NCBI RefSeq assembly: GCF_003710985.1
Contig: NZ_RHHT01000025.1
Span: forward strand, 28,200 to 92,199
DNA length: 64,000 nt
Direction: 5' to 3'
Origin: Brevibacillus panacihumi
GTDB lineage: Bacteria > Bacillota > Bacilli > Brevibacillales > Brevibacillaceae
Numbering within the stretch: position 1 is the stretch's first letter; every line of letters starts with the position of its first letter. Positions 33,832 to 43,191 of the stretch are shown piece after piece. Position numbers and translations under genes: made by a program. The notes beneath the pieces were generated by a model, which was given only the letters and a program-made list of their open reading frames with translations, made no database searches and was not told where the DNA came from.

Positions 33832-34701
33832 GTGTCACGAAAAAAACGAGCAATCATCCCGATCGACAGTCCGCGAAGAAAAGGGCTGGAGTACCTGATG
33901 CTGGTAATCGGCTCACTGGTTCTCGCAACCAGCTTCAATGTGTTCCTCAATCCCAACCAGATTGCCTCAGGCGGCGTCTCCGGGCTTTCGACCATTCTGT
34001 TCAACCTGTTCGGCTGGTCCCCGGCCATCTTCCAGTGGGCCATCAATATTCCCTTGCTGCTGCTGGGAATGAAAATGTTGGACAAGCAGACTGCCATGAA
34101 AGCAGCAGTGGGCTCTGTCGTTTTGCCGCTTTGCGTGATGCTGACGAGCCATTTGCAGCCGCTGACGAACAACACGCTGCTCGCCAGCATATACGGCGGG
34201 ATCGGCGTCGGGCTGGGGATTGGCATTGTGTTTCGCGGCAGGGGCTCGACAGGCGGTTTTGCTATCGCCTCGCAAATCTTGCATAAGCATTCGGGGCTGA
34301 GCCTGGGAGCCAGCGTAGCCGTCTTTGATGGCATGGTGATCGCACTGGCAGGGATTGTTTTCGATGCGGAAAAGGCACTTTTTGCCCTGATCGCCTTGTT
34401 TGTCACCAGCAAGACCATTGATATTGTCCAGATGGGCTGGAACACCACCAAGGTCGCCTACATCATTTCGAATGAAACAGAAACCTTGAGGGAGACGATT
34501 TTGTATGATCTGGACCGAGGAGTAACCTTGCTGGATGCGGCGGGCGGGTATACGGGAGATCATCGAAAAGTGTTGATGGCCGTAGTCAGCCAAAGTGAAG
34601 TGAGCAAGCTGAAAATGATGGTGCGCTCGGTTGATCCGGATTCGTTCATCATTTTATGTCCTGCGCATGAGGTGATTGGAGAGGGGTTTCGGGCTGTTTA
34701 G
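33832..34701 (+). CDS. YitT-family membrane protein (DUF161/DUF2179)
   Basis: A 289-aa protein with five to six N-terminal helices (LVIGSLVLATSFNVFLNPNQ, and the glycine-rich IYGGIGVGLGIGIVF) and a soluble C-terminal DUF2179 domain (ITEVT-like segment YDLDRGVTLLDAAGGYTG). The family is common in Firmicutes; transport or sensing roles are proposed but unsettled. GTG 33832 sits 8 bases after AGGAG; GTG 33823 is an alternative. Confidence 0.9.
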   Translation: MSRKKRAIIPIDSPRRKGLEYLMLVIGSLVLATSFNVFLNPNQIASGGVSGLSTILFNLFGWSPAIFQWAINIPLLLLGMKMLDKQTAMKAAVGSVVLPLCVMLTSHLQPLTNNTLLASIYGGIGVGLGIGIVFRGRGSTGGFAIASQILHKHSGLSLGASVAVFDGMVIALAGIVFDAEKALFALIALFVTSKTIDIVQMGWNTTKVAYIISNETETLRETILYDLDRGVTLLDAAGGYTGDHRKVLMAVVSQSEVSKLKMMVRSVDPDSFIILCPAHEVIGEGFRAV

Positions 34702-34710
34702 AGAACGCCT

Positions 34711-34745
34711 AAAAAACAGGAAGGAGGCAAGATGCCTTCTTCCTG
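34711..34745 (-). terminator. Terminator of the minus-strand chemoreceptor gene
   Basis: A 12-bp stem (34717-34728 with 34734-34745), followed on the minus strand by six Ts. Confidence 0.85.
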
Positions 34746-34754
34746 ATGTGAGCT

Positions 34755-36185
34755 CTACAATTTGCTGACGAGCTGATTTAGATTTTCTGCCATACTGGAG
34801 AGTTCCTCGGTTGCGGAAGCCGTTTCTTCTGTGCTGGCAGAGGTTTGTTGTGTGACTGCTGCGATATTTTGGGCAGATTGGAGAATTTCATTTGTCTGGG
34901 CTGCCTGCTCTTCGCAACTGGCGGCAACTTCCGTGATTCTCGCTGCAGAGTTTTTGACATACTCGATAATTTCCGTGAAGGATTGGCCTGCGTGCAGGAT
35001 CAGTTCGTTGCCTGAACGCACCGTTTCCACGGTATCCTGGGTACTTTCCTGCATCCTCTGCACCAAGTGGATGATTTCCTTGGTTGCTTCGCCGCTTTGG
35101 TTGGCGAGCTTCCCTACGGAATCTGCTACGACGGCAAAACCGCGCCCATGTTCACCGGCGCGCGCTGCTTCAATCGAAGCGTTGAGAGCCAGCAGTTTGG
35201 TTTGATCGGCAATGTCTTTGATCGTCGTGACGATCACGTCGATTTTCCGCGAGTTTTCCAGCAGGTAATGGACCTTTTTCGAGATGTCCTGCATGCCCTC
35301 CATCGCATTGTTCATCAGATGTCCGCCATTCTCGGCAGCAGACGAGGTCTGGTTGACCAATGTGCTGGTTTCTTCGATGTTGGCGGAGATTTGGCTGATC
35401 GCGATGTCCATCTGCTCGATCATTTCCGTGATAGAGTTGACCATGCTGGCTTGATGCTGGCTCCCGGAGGCAACTTCCTGGATGCTTGCAGTAATTTCTT
35501 CGGACGAGCTGGCTACGGTATGGGAGGATTGCACAATATTGCTCGCTACTCTTCGAATATCGCGAATGATGAGGAGGATCAAGGCAACCCCGGCCAAAGT
35601 GGCAATGGACATAACCGTAATCAGGATGTACAGGGATGTTGTATAGACATTGACGGATTCATCTGTCGCAGCAAGTGCGCTCTGCTTGTTGAACTCAATC
35701 ATGCGCGCGAGATCTTCTTGAGCGGTTTCCCAGGCAGCGACCGTCTTTTTCAATTCGGAGATAATGTAGGCGGAGTCAGAGCCTTTGGCAGTGGTAATCA
35801 TGGCTGGGACCTGATTTTTATACACTTCCCAAGATTTAGAAAATTCCTCGAAGTATTGCCGCTCCTGCGCTTCTTCATCCGTGATGGTCATTTCATACTC
35901 TTGCAAAAGCTTGTCGATTTCCTCAAGCGTTTGAAGGATTTCCTTCTCTCTTTGCTCCATTTCCCGGGAGTCATTTTCCAATCCCATGCTGTTCAAAAGA
36001 CGGGGAGTATCTGAAGATAGCTTGTTAATCTGACCCAGCATCACGACGCTGGGCAGCCAATTGTCCTGAATATCTTCCGCTTTCACGCCCATTTGCTTCA
36101 TTTGAAAAATCGATAAGCCCCCACTGACGATGACGAAACCCAAAAGAACAAGGAATCCGAGCAAAATCTTTTTTTGGACGTTCAA
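34755..36185 (-). CDS. Methyl-accepting chemotaxis protein
   Basis: A 476-aa full-length chemoreceptor. Helix 1 ([18 protein letters not shown]) and helix 2 (at about 178-202, [20 protein letters not shown]) enclose a four-helix-bundle sensor of 4HB_MCP type. The signalling domain shows the conserved tip ([20 protein letters not shown]). The stretch after helix 2 is short, so a full HAMP domain is not obvious. It starts at TTG 36185 behind GGGAGGAAAC. The ligand is unknown. Confidence 0.93.
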   Translation of the reverse strand: MNVQKKILLGFLVLLGFVIVSGGLSIFQMKQMGVKAEDIQDNWLPSVVMLGQINKLSSDTPRLLNSMGLENDSREMEQREKEILQTLEEIDKLLQEYEMTITDEEAQERQYFEEFSKSWEVYKNQVPAMITTAKGSDSAYIISELKKTVAAWETAQEDLARMIEFNKQSALAATDESVNVYTTSLYILITVMSIATLAGVALILLIIRDIRRVASNIVQSSHTVASSSEEITASIQEVASGSQHQASMVNSITEMIEQMDIAISQISANIEETSTLVNQTSSAAENGGHLMNNAMEGMQDISKKVHYLLENSRKIDVIVTTIKDIADQTKLLALNASIEAARAGEHGRGFAVVADSVGKLANQSGEATKEIIHLVQRMQESTQDTVETVRSGNELILHAGQSFTEIIEYVKNSAARITEVAASCEEQAAQTNEILQSAQNIAAVTQQTSASTEETASATEELSSMAENLNQLVSKL

Positions 36186-36457
36186 GTTTGTTTCCTCCCA
36201 GATGTGAATTTGTCGCTGATGGAAAATAAGTACCCCGATTTTATAGCCTCCAAACTACAATAAAGCTAAAAAATCATAATATTTTTTTGTTCTTACTATA
36301 ATTATCCCAGTTCATGAAATGACTAGGCGAAAAGGGGAAATCTCCCTGAGAATAACCGGTTCACAAATATGACAAGTGTTCGTGTGAATGGATTTCAGTC
36401 CCGCATCTGCTATAATAAAAGGGTCATGCCATCTTGAATGTAGGAGTTGAAAGCACA

Positions 36458-36811
36458 ATGTACAACATGTTAAGAGAATCGCATGTTGGCGGTTGGGAAG
36501 TAGCATTTGTTCTGTTGATCATTGGCTACATATTGTACCGGGCGGGAAAAGCAAAAGCAGGCAAAATCGTACATATGGTTTTAAGATTGATGATGGTCAT
36601 TATCCTCTTGTCTGGAGCGGGGCTGCTCTTCGGGTATCACGCGAGCGACATCTTTTACTACGTGAAGGCAATTCTGGCTATCGTGGTCTTCGGGCTCATG
36701 GAGATGTCGATGGGACGGGCCTCCAGGAATCAGCCGAGCACCGGCTTCTTCATTGGCGCCCTTGTCGTCATGGTCTTGGTCATTCTGCTTGGCTATCGGG
36801 TTATCGCCTAG
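36458..36811 (+). CDS. yisL: YisL-family (DUF1516) membrane protein
   Basis: A 117-aa protein with four predicted helices (EVAFVLLIIGYILYRAG; LRLMMVIILLSGAGLLFGY; VKAILAIVVFGLMEMSMG; IGALVVMVLVILLGYRVI), matching YisL in length and pattern. Function unknown. ATG 36458 is used; AGGAG is 11 bases upstream, which is a little far, and the ATG three codons later is another option. A strong terminator follows. Confidence 0.82.
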   Translation: MYNMLRESHVGGWEVAFVLLIIGYILYRAGKAKAGKIVHMVLRLMMVIILLSGAGLLFGYHASDIFYYVKAILAIVVFGLMEMSMGRASRNQPSTGFFIGALVVMVLVILLGYRVIA

Positions 36812-36835
36812 TTCTTCATAGATTGCAGTAACGGT

Positions 36836-36880
36836 AAAAGGCTTTCTTCCACTGGTTCCGGTGGAGGAAAGCCTTTTTTT
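36836..36880 (+). terminator. Rho-independent terminator of yisL
   Basis: A 16-bp nearly perfect stem (AAAGGCTTTC...GAAAGCCTTT) followed by seven Ts. Confidence 0.92.
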
Positions 36881-37174
36881 CGCATAAAAACCTTCCACCA
36901 TGAGCCGCCGATGGGACGGTGTGAGCTGGCGAACATGGTGACGCCCTCGAGAAACGCAGATCACAGAACAATAATGCTTTAATCCGAGGGGGCATTAAGT
37001 TTGCGGGATGATTAACGGTTAGATTATTTTCATAATTTGGACATAAAAATGCAATTAATGGTAAAATAAAGGAATTCATAGTTTCGTGATTCCTAACGGG
37101 ATTCGTTGTTCGATAAGCTGGTCTGTGTTCGGGAGCCCTGATTGAAATGACCAGAGCAAGACAGGAGGATTCAT
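36881..37174. other. Intergenic stretch without recognised content
   Basis: No convincing frame, promoter pair or structured RNA was recognised. The composition changes from mixed to AT-rich about 37020, which marks the left edge of the AT-rich gene pair that follows. Confidence 0.4.
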
Positions 37175-37888
37175 ATGGAAATAGATTCAAACTACAATGT
37201 CATAGAAATATTAACTGTAATTTTAGGCTGGCTTGCTATTATTTTTTTTGCCTATACAATTTATCAAAAACAAATGGTGAAACCGAAAGTATGGGAGATT
37301 CCACTCATAATACTCGTTGGTCTTTTTTCCTTTTCAATAAATTGGAAGATGTTTGATGTGATGGTTCAGCTTCCGATTTTACCTCTTGGTGTATGGATCT
37401 TGTATTTTGTTTTTAAAGGGAAAGATCAAAGGTGGCAGACTTGCCGATCTTTTGCTTGGTTAGGCTTTGGGGCGAATTTTATTTTCTTGGCATCAACCTT
37501 ACTAACATTACCAGTCCATCATGTGATATACCCCAAAGACGACCTATCAGTTTACATCTCAAATGTTGAGAATGCTTCCATTATCAATATTCACCCATCA
37601 GCGAAAGACAGGTCACTAAATAAAGATAGCCTTCTCAAGCAACTCGATACAATGAGACAGGAAGCGATTTATAGTGATCAGTGGTACAAAGAGACCTATA
37701 TGGATCCTTCATCGAGTAAAAGAAACGAACGGTTTCCATATCTACTCATTGGAACCTCATCAAAATGGGGTAGTGGTCTTCATGCATTGATTTATATTGA
37801 AGACGATGGAAAAGGATTATTGTTATCAACACCGAAAAAGGAACTTTATTTTCGCTCCAAAGATTCACTTTTAGAGGGGGGAGAATAA
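37175..37888 (+). CDS. Membrane protein of unknown function (AT-rich pair, gene 1)
   Basis: A 237-aa protein with four N-terminal helices (ILTVILGWLAIIFFAYTIY; WEIPLIILVGLFSFSI; LPLGVWILYFVF; FAWLGFGANFIFLASTLLTL) and a soluble extracytoplasmic domain of about 130 residues. ATG 37175 follows ACAGGAGGA. It is distinctly richer in A and T than its neighbours and abuts the next gene with no gap, so the two form one unit. No family recognised; foreign origin is likely. Confidence 0.75.
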   Translation: MEIDSNYNVIEILTVILGWLAIIFFAYTIYQKQMVKPKVWEIPLIILVGLFSFSINWKMFDVMVQLPILPLGVWILYFVFKGKDQRWQTCRSFAWLGFGANFIFLASTLLTLPVHHVIYPKDDLSVYISNVENASIINIHPSAKDRSLNKDSLLKQLDTMRQEAIYSDQWYKETYMDPSSSKRNERFPYLLIGTSSKWGSGLHALIYIEDDGKGLLLSTPKKELYFRSKDSLLEGGE

Positions 37889-38608
37889 ATGACGAAGAAA
37901 AAGATAGGGTCTCTTGGATTTTTCATTATTTTGCTATCCATTATTGTATACTGGTTCTATTTTTCGAGCCCTGCTCCTTTTCCACCTAATCAACAATTGA
38001 TTGATGAGATGAATAGAATCTTTCCAAAGGCGACCGCAAGTATCATTCAAGATACAATTCCGATTGACGAGCGGCACGTATTAGTTCCTTTCATATCCCA
38101 AAAAGATGACTACGGTCTTAGTTATTGGGTATGGAAACATCATAAATGGCAGGTTGCCTCGATTGATACAAAGGGGGAACCCATGTTATGGAAGCTAAAT
38201 GGAAACGATCCTTCATCGTTTTATTTCGTTTGGAATATTAACCCAAGGGATCATTTGCATTCTATTCATTTTTATCTCATTCGAAACAGAGGATATCGTA
38301 TCGCAGAAGGGATAGAGCGCTACTATCCAAGAGTACAAATGGAGAAGAAAGTCTCCATTCAAGAGAAATCCTATGGAGCGATGCAACTGTCCGACGAATG
38401 GGTAACATTCATGAATGCATACAGCAAAGTAGAATCGGCAAAACAATTTCCCGAACAAAATATGTTTTTGGGGTGGACTCCATATGATCAGACAAATAAA
38501 GAAACCTTTCCCTGGAGCTCTGTAAATGGAACAATGTATTTAAATAGTAAAATTGACTTGGACTATTTGATGACAGTAGGCAAGGGAGACATCGAGATTC
38601 CAAGATAG
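37889..38608 (+). CDS. Signal-anchored protein of unknown function (AT-rich pair, gene 2)
   Basis: A 239-aa protein with one N-terminal helix (LGFFIILLSIIVYWFYF) and an aromatic-rich extracytoplasmic domain. It starts directly after the previous stop, behind GAGGGGGGAGA. Like its partner it is AT-rich and not recognised. A role as a partner of the gene-1 membrane protein is inferred from the tight coupling. Confidence 0.75.
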   Translation: MTKKKIGSLGFFIILLSIIVYWFYFSSPAPFPPNQQLIDEMNRIFPKATASIIQDTIPIDERHVLVPFISQKDDYGLSYWVWKHHKWQVASIDTKGEPMLWKLNGNDPSSFYFVWNINPRDHLHSIHFYLIRNRGYRIAEGIERYYPRVQMEKKVSIQEKSYGAMQLSDEWVTFMNAYSKVESAKQFPEQNMFLGWTPYDQTNKETFPWSSVNGTMYLNSKIDLDYLMTVGKGDIEIPR

Positions 38609-38754
38609 CAATGATTAACGCTTAAAGAGACTTTTGCCTATACGGTGAAGAGATCGGCCGGTCCGCTGTTATGGAGTAAGAAAAACGGACAGGAGTTTTT
38701 CCTTCCATTGGTGTATAATGGCGGAAGACAATTGGTTTTCATATCCACTTTTTG

Positions 38755-38789
38755 CAGACGGCTTCATCGCTGGAGGATGAAGCCGTCTG
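38755..38789 (+). other. Long perfect hairpin in the nagB leader
   Basis: CAGACGGCTTCATC pairs perfectly with GATGAAGCCGTCTG across a 7-base loop. It lies downstream of a TATAAT (38714-38719) and 57 bases before the nagB start. No T-run follows, so it is not a simple terminator. It could stabilise the mRNA or act in control. Confidence 0.6.
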
Positions 38790-38845
38790 TTCACATCTGG
38801 GCTTTTACGGGAGATTATCGGAAGAGAAAAATAGAGCGGGAGTGA

Positions 38846-39613
38846 ATGAGCAACGTGAAGCTTTTATTGGTTGAAGGATATCAGGAAATGAGCAAGGTGG
38901 CAGCACAGCTTTTTGCCCAGGAGGTAAAAAGAAAACCCGATCTGGTGCTCGGCTTAGCTACTGGGGGTACGCCTGTAGGCATGTACGAGGAATTGATTCG
39001 GATGCACCGGACAGAAGGACTCAGCTTTTCACAGGCGACGAGTTTCAATCTGGATGAATACGTAGGGCTGGACGCCCAACACCCGCAGAGCTACCGGACG
39101 TACATGCAGGAGCATTTCTTCGCGCAGATCGACATGGCTGCCGAGCGTACGAACATCCCACGAGGGGACGCACAGGACCTGGAGCAGGAATGTGCACGCT
39201 ATGAGCAGGCCATTGCGGAAGCGGGAGGAATCGATATCCAGGTGTTGGGGATCGGCACCAACGGCCACATCGGCTTCAATGAACCCGGCTCTCCGGCCTC
39301 ATCGAAGACCCGAGTGGTCCAATTGACTTCCAGCACGATTGAAGCGAATTCCCGTTATTTTGAATCAGTAGAAGAAGTGCCGACGCAAGCGGTCTCGATG
39401 GGAATCGCCACGATACTCGGCGCGAAAAAAATCGTCTTGCTGGCAAGCGGAGAGGCCAAGGCTCAAGCCGTACGAGACATGCTGGAGGGCGAGATGACAC
39501 CGGATGTCCCGGCATCCTTGCTGCAAATGCATCATGATGTGACCGTGATTGCGGATGCTCCGGCAGCTTCCCTCTTGTCTGCTGTCACGGTGGACGGGGC
39601 CAAGAAGGAGTAG
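38846..39613 (+). CDS. nagB: Glucosamine-6-phosphate deaminase
   Basis: A 255-aa enzyme that converts glucosamine 6-phosphate to fructose 6-phosphate and ammonia, the entry of amino sugars to glycolysis. Visible motifs are LGLATGGTPVGMYEEL (phosphate loop), FNLDEYVGL with the catalytic aspartate, and GIGTNGHIGFNEP with the catalytic histidine. Length is typical for the short Firmicute form. No nagA lies beside it. It could receive glucosamine 6-phosphate made by the kinase/deacetylase operon further downstream. Confidence 0.95.
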   Translation: MSNVKLLLVEGYQEMSKVAAQLFAQEVKRKPDLVLGLATGGTPVGMYEELIRMHRTEGLSFSQATSFNLDEYVGLDAQHPQSYRTYMQEHFFAQIDMAAERTNIPRGDAQDLEQECARYEQAIAEAGGIDIQVLGIGTNGHIGFNEPGSPASSKTRVVQLTSSTIEANSRYFESVEEVPTQAVSMGIATILGAKKIVLLASGEAKAQAVRDMLEGEMTPDVPASLLQMHHDVTVIADAPAASLLSAVTVDGAKKE

Positions 39614-39729
39614 GCAGCGGGCAGGTTGACGCTTGTTCACCAATCTGTTTCGAATATCTGTGAATCCCTTATGCTATACTGGGAAAGACGCGATCAGGAA
39701 CCCAGATTTTTCAAAGGAGCTGATTTTCA

Positions 39730-40482
39730 ATGAGCGCGAACGAAGCGTTGCTTACATTGGAAGGTTGGTATACGTATCATAATTTTCGCACCATCAATTG
39801 GGAGAAGTGGAAGGCAGCGTCCGAACAAGAGCGCAAAGCCGCGTTGGACGAGCTGCAAGGCTTGATGAGCACATGGGAGGCAAACGAGGAGCAGAAGGAA
39901 GGAAGCACGGCTGTCTACTCCATTCTGGGCCACAAGGCTGACCTCGTGTTCATGTTCCTGCGCCCGACCCTGCAAGAGCTGGATGCGATCAAAACGGCGT
40001 TCAATAAAACGCGTTTTGCCGCTTATACGGAAGCGCCGTATTCCTATGTATCTGTCGTAGAGCTGAGCAACTACGTCAACAATCCGGGAGAAGATCCAAA
40101 GGCCAACCCGCATGTGCGTGAGCGTCTCTATCCGATCCTGCCGAAATGGGAGCATATCTGCTTCTATCCGATGAACAAAAAACGGGATCTGCAAGACAAC
40201 TGGTACATGCTGACCATGCAGGAGCGTCAGGAAATGATGCGCTCCCACGGTTTGATCGGCCGCAAATACGCCGGAAGAGTTAAGCAGATCATCGGCGGCT
40301 CTGTTGGTTTTGACGATTGGGAGTGGGGCGTTACCCTGTTCTCCAACGATCCGTTGGAATTCAAACATATCGTTTACGAAATGCGTTTTGACGAAGTGAG
40401 CGCGCGCTTCGGCGAGTTTGGCAACTTCCTGGTGGGGAATGTGCTGAACCAAGAGTCTCTGGCAACCTTGCTGGACGTATAA
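39730..40482 (+). CDS. hemQ: Coproheme decarboxylase (chlorite-dismutase family)
   Basis: A 250-aa HemQ, which completes heme synthesis in Gram-positive bacteria by decarboxylating coproheme III with peroxide. The family region around YTEAPYSYVSVVELSNYV holds the reactive tyrosine, and MRSHGLIGRKYAGRV holds the iron-binding histidine. It lacks the arginine-based chlorite-dismutase signature. AAAGGAG lies 10 bases before ATG 39730. Monocistronic, with a terminator after it. Heme supply also serves the nearby KatA. Confidence 0.95.
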   Translation: MSANEALLTLEGWYTYHNFRTINWEKWKAASEQERKAALDELQGLMSTWEANEEQKEGSTAVYSILGHKADLVFMFLRPTLQELDAIKTAFNKTRFAAYTEAPYSYVSVVELSNYVNNPGEDPKANPHVRERLYPILPKWEHICFYPMNKKRDLQDNWYMLTMQERQEMMRSHGLIGRKYAGRVKQIIGGSVGFDDWEWGVTLFSNDPLEFKHIVYEMRFDEVSARFGEFGNFLVGNVLNQESLATLLDV

Positions 40483-40508
40483 GAGAAAACAAGCTGATAC
40501 TAACGAAG

Positions 40509-40548
40509 AAAAGTCTGCCTGCGGAAAGGTCCGTATGGCAGATTTTTT
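40509..40548 (+). terminator. Rho-independent terminator of hemQ
   Basis: Stem AAGTCTGCC with GGCAGATTT, plus inner CGG/CCG pairing, followed by TTTTTT. Confidence 0.85.
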
Positions 40549-40581
40549 ATTACAGGCGCTAGTCCTGCCGAAAGGAGCGCA

Positions 40582-40782
40582 GTGCATGTGGAACAGCGAT
40601 ATACGTCCTGGAAGCCTCCATCTCGCAAGATCACGATTGTCTCGATGAGTGTGGCATTTGTTCTCTTCGGACTACCAGACGCGATGACGGTCTTCCTGGC
40701 AGCAGAGCAAAGAGCCGTTTTGAGAGCACAAGAGAACATCCTTCGCCATATCAAACCGATCGTCCAGCTTCCTCTAGGATAG
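40582..40782 (+). CDS. Possible small protein, 66 aa
   Basis: A GTG at 40582 (or 40588) follows AAAGGAG at usable spacing. The product has a basic N-terminus, one moderately hydrophobic segment (ITIVSMSVAFVLFGLPDAM) and an amphipathic tail. No family is recognised. The main support is the ribosome site and the lack of any other gene between hemQ and the SLH gene. Confidence 0.4.
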   Translation: MHVEQRYTSWKPPSRKITIVSMSVAFVLFGLPDAMTVFLAAEQRAVLRAQENILRHIKPIVQLPLG

Positions 40783-40868
40783 TAGCTCTCTTTTGAAAAT
40801 TTGAAATCACATTCACATAAGTGGTAAGATGGGTGTAATTCCCAAAATTGGAGAGGAGTGATCGTTCC

Positions 40869-43118
40869 GTGAGTATGCGGAAAAAATCGTGGAGGCTGAC
40901 AGCCGGCCTGGCAACCGCCATGCTGCTGGTACCTGCGATACCGACAGCCGGCGTGCCCGGAGTTGCCTTGCCTGCAGCATTTGCTGCCGAGAACCAAGGA
41001 AAAGAGCTGTCCAAGGAAGAGGCAATCCGCAGCGTCCAGAACTATATTTCAATACCTGCTGATTTCAAGCTGGAGCGGGCCACCTATCAAGGGCCTGAAC
41101 GCAATCCCTTCCTCGCGAACGCTGCCTGGAGCCTGTCTTGGACCGGGAAAAATGACGCGGGCATCTATGTAACACTCGATGCGGCGACAGGGAAATTGCT
41201 GCAATATTCACGCTATGGAAATGAAACCGCCTCTGCGGACCAAAAGGTAAGCGAAGAGGCGGCACTGGAGGCAGCCACGAAATTCCTCGAGAAAACCGTA
41301 AGCGCCGACGAGCGGGCAAAGCTGTCGGAGGCGAATGAATATAATATGGCATCCCGTTTGTATTCCAGTACATTTGGCCATCATCCCTTTGCCTTTACTC
41401 GCATTGAAAACGGAATCCCTTTTATTGGAAATGGCTTTCATCTCGTTGTGGATGCAAAGGGGGAGGTGGAGCAATTCTCCCGGACTTGGTATGAAGGCTC
41501 CTTGCCTGCTGCCAAACCGGCTCTGACCCTCGATGAGGCGCAGGAAAAAATCGCAGAGGCCTTGCCTTCGCTGGTCTACACAAGGGCATCAACGATTACG
41601 GGCAACTTTAATAGTGACACCAACTATCTTCTCCTCTACAAATACCAGATTGGCGATCCCCAATTCGTCGATGCGATGAGTGGCGAATTGCTCAATTACA
41701 CAGGCAAGCCGACAAAGAAAGCAAAGCTACAGCCTTTGGGGAATACCATTTCCAAAGCAAGCACGGGCAAGCTGATCACCAAAGAGGAGGCGCAGGTCAT
41801 CGCCGATCAGGTGGTGAAAAAATTGCCCGGCAGCTATCGCTCGAATGGAAATCGCGGAAGCGGGGCGACCAGCGGTCCGGATGGTGTGGAAAGACGGCGT
41901 TGGGGTTTTGAATATACGCCTGTGCAGGGCCAAGGAAAAGACCAGGAGTCATTCCGGATTTACATCGGTGATCGCGGCGAACTGGTAGAGTATCGAAAAG
42001 ACGATTACCAGCCCATCAGAAGAGGCGGAGCAGGCAGCAGCGATCAGACCGTCTCTTGGGAGAAAGCCGAGCAGAACGCCATCCAGCTTGTCAAAGCTCT
42101 GTTCGCTGAGCGATTGGGGGAGATTGCTTACAATCCGGAGCAGCGGTCCGAAATGAACATCAAGCAACGCTTGGAACAAGATGGAGCGTATACGCTGTCG
42201 TTTGGCTGGCTGAAGGACGGCGTGCCGGTGGAAGACTCCTATTTCCGAGTGGAGGTATCGGCCACGACCGGGGAAGTGGAGAATATCCGGACAGATGCTT
42301 ATGAGCTGGAAGGAATACAACCCGCAAAAGCAAAGATCGATCAGGAAGCAGCCAAAAAATTGGAAGAGGAAAACCAAACGCTGACTCTGACCTACTTCCT
42401 GCCTGACCCCTACTATGCTAGCCAGGAGGAGCAGAGCTCGCAGCCATTTCTTGTATACCGCATGGTGGGAGATGCAGGGGTCGTCGATGCGCTGTCAGGC
42501 AAGTGGATCAGCTTTGAGGAGGTAAGCAAAGCCCAAGGACCGCAGGATGTGGGCGATCATCCGCAAAAAGAGGCGTTGGAGCTGGCTGTGCGCTACGGCT
42601 GGCTGACCGTGACAGACGGCAAGCTGGAACCGGACAAGCCTTTGACGCGCGGGGAAGCGGCGCAAATTATGGCCCGGGCCATGGATCGCATGGAGTTTCA
42701 CCGCAGAAGCTACTACAGTTTTAGTGAGGAGCAGGTCAAGCCTTACAGCTTTGATGACATAGACAGCAAGCACCCGCTGTATGGCGTAATCCAGAAAAGC
42801 CTCCAGGAAGGCTTGATTGCCAAAGAAGGAAGACGCTTTGAGCCCGACAAGCCGATCACTCGTGTCCAACTGGCGGATATGGCTGCCCGTTTGCTGGGGT
42901 ATGGAGATATTTTGAACAAGCCGGAGATTTTTGTTCCCGCATACCCTGATCTGCAAAAAAGTCAGGTTCCTGCAGTGACGTTGCTGAGCGCGGAGGGCAT
43001 TGAATTCGTCGGTGCCACTGCCGGCAAATTCGCTCCGGAAGCATCTGTCACCCGGGCTGAAATTGCCCAATTGCTCAAAGACATGCTGGAGCTGCAACAA
43101 CGCAAACAGAAGAATTAA
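40869..43118 (+). CDS. Secreted SLH-domain protein with YcdB/YcdC (PepSY-like) repeats
   Basis: A 749-aa surface protein. It has a signal peptide (SWRLTAGLATAMLLVPAIPT...AFAA), then two long repeats of YcdB/YcdC type (LSKEEAIRSVQNYISIP...VTLDAATGKLLQYSRYG; VSWEKAEQNAIQLVKAL...VEVSATTGEVENIRTDAYEL). At the C-terminus are SLH motifs (ELAVRYGWLTV...KPLTRGEAAQIMARAMD; GLIAKEGRRFEPDKPITRVQ; VTRAEIAQLLKDML) that bind pyruvylated cell-wall polymer. GTG 40869 is 9 bases after AGGAG. YcdB-type domains may inhibit peptidases; the role here is unknown. Confidence 0.9.
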   Translation: MSMRKKSWRLTAGLATAMLLVPAIPTAGVPGVALPAAFAAENQGKELSKEEAIRSVQNYISIPADFKLERATYQGPERNPFLANAAWSLSWTGKNDAGIYVTLDAATGKLLQYSRYGNETASADQKVSEEAALEAATKFLEKTVSADERAKLSEANEYNMASRLYSSTFGHHPFAFTRIENGIPFIGNGFHLVVDAKGEVEQFSRTWYEGSLPAAKPALTLDEAQEKIAEALPSLVYTRASTITGNFNSDTNYLLLYKYQIGDPQFVDAMSGELLNYTGKPTKKAKLQPLGNTISKASTGKLITKEEAQVIADQVVKKLPGSYRSNGNRGSGATSGPDGVERRRWGFEYTPVQGQGKDQESFRIYIGDRGELVEYRKDDYQPIRRGGAGSSDQTVSWEKAEQNAIQLVKALFAERLGEIAYNPEQRSEMNIKQRLEQDGAYTLSFGWLKDGVPVEDSYFRVEVSATTGEVENIRTDAYELEGIQPAKAKIDQEAAKKLEEENQTLTLTYFLPDPYYASQEEQSSQPFLVYRMVGDAGVVDALSGKWISFEEVSKAQGPQDVGDHPQKEALELAVRYGWLTVTDGKLEPDKPLTRGEAAQIMARAMDRMEFHRRSYYSFSEEQVKPYSFDDIDSKHPLYGVIQKSLQEGLIAKEGRRFEPDKPITRVQLADMAARLLGYGDILNKPEIFVPAYPDLQKSQVPAVTLLSAEGIEFVGATAGKFAPEASVTRAEIAQLLKDMLELQQRKQKN

Positions 43119-43191
43119 CAAACTCTTCGCTTTGGTTCCCCTCCGGTTTTTGGTACAGTGATAACAGAATTCATCTTTGGAGGGGAACGAA

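Noticed and set aside
36901..37000. Region after the yisL terminator considered as a riboswitch or small RNA.
   Set aside because: No match to any riboswitch core I know and no stable hairpin with terminator.
40500..40997. Minus-strand 165-codon frame between hemQ and the SLH gene.
   Set aside because: Covers a terminator, a promoter region and a signal-peptide coding region on the other strand; no ribosome site.
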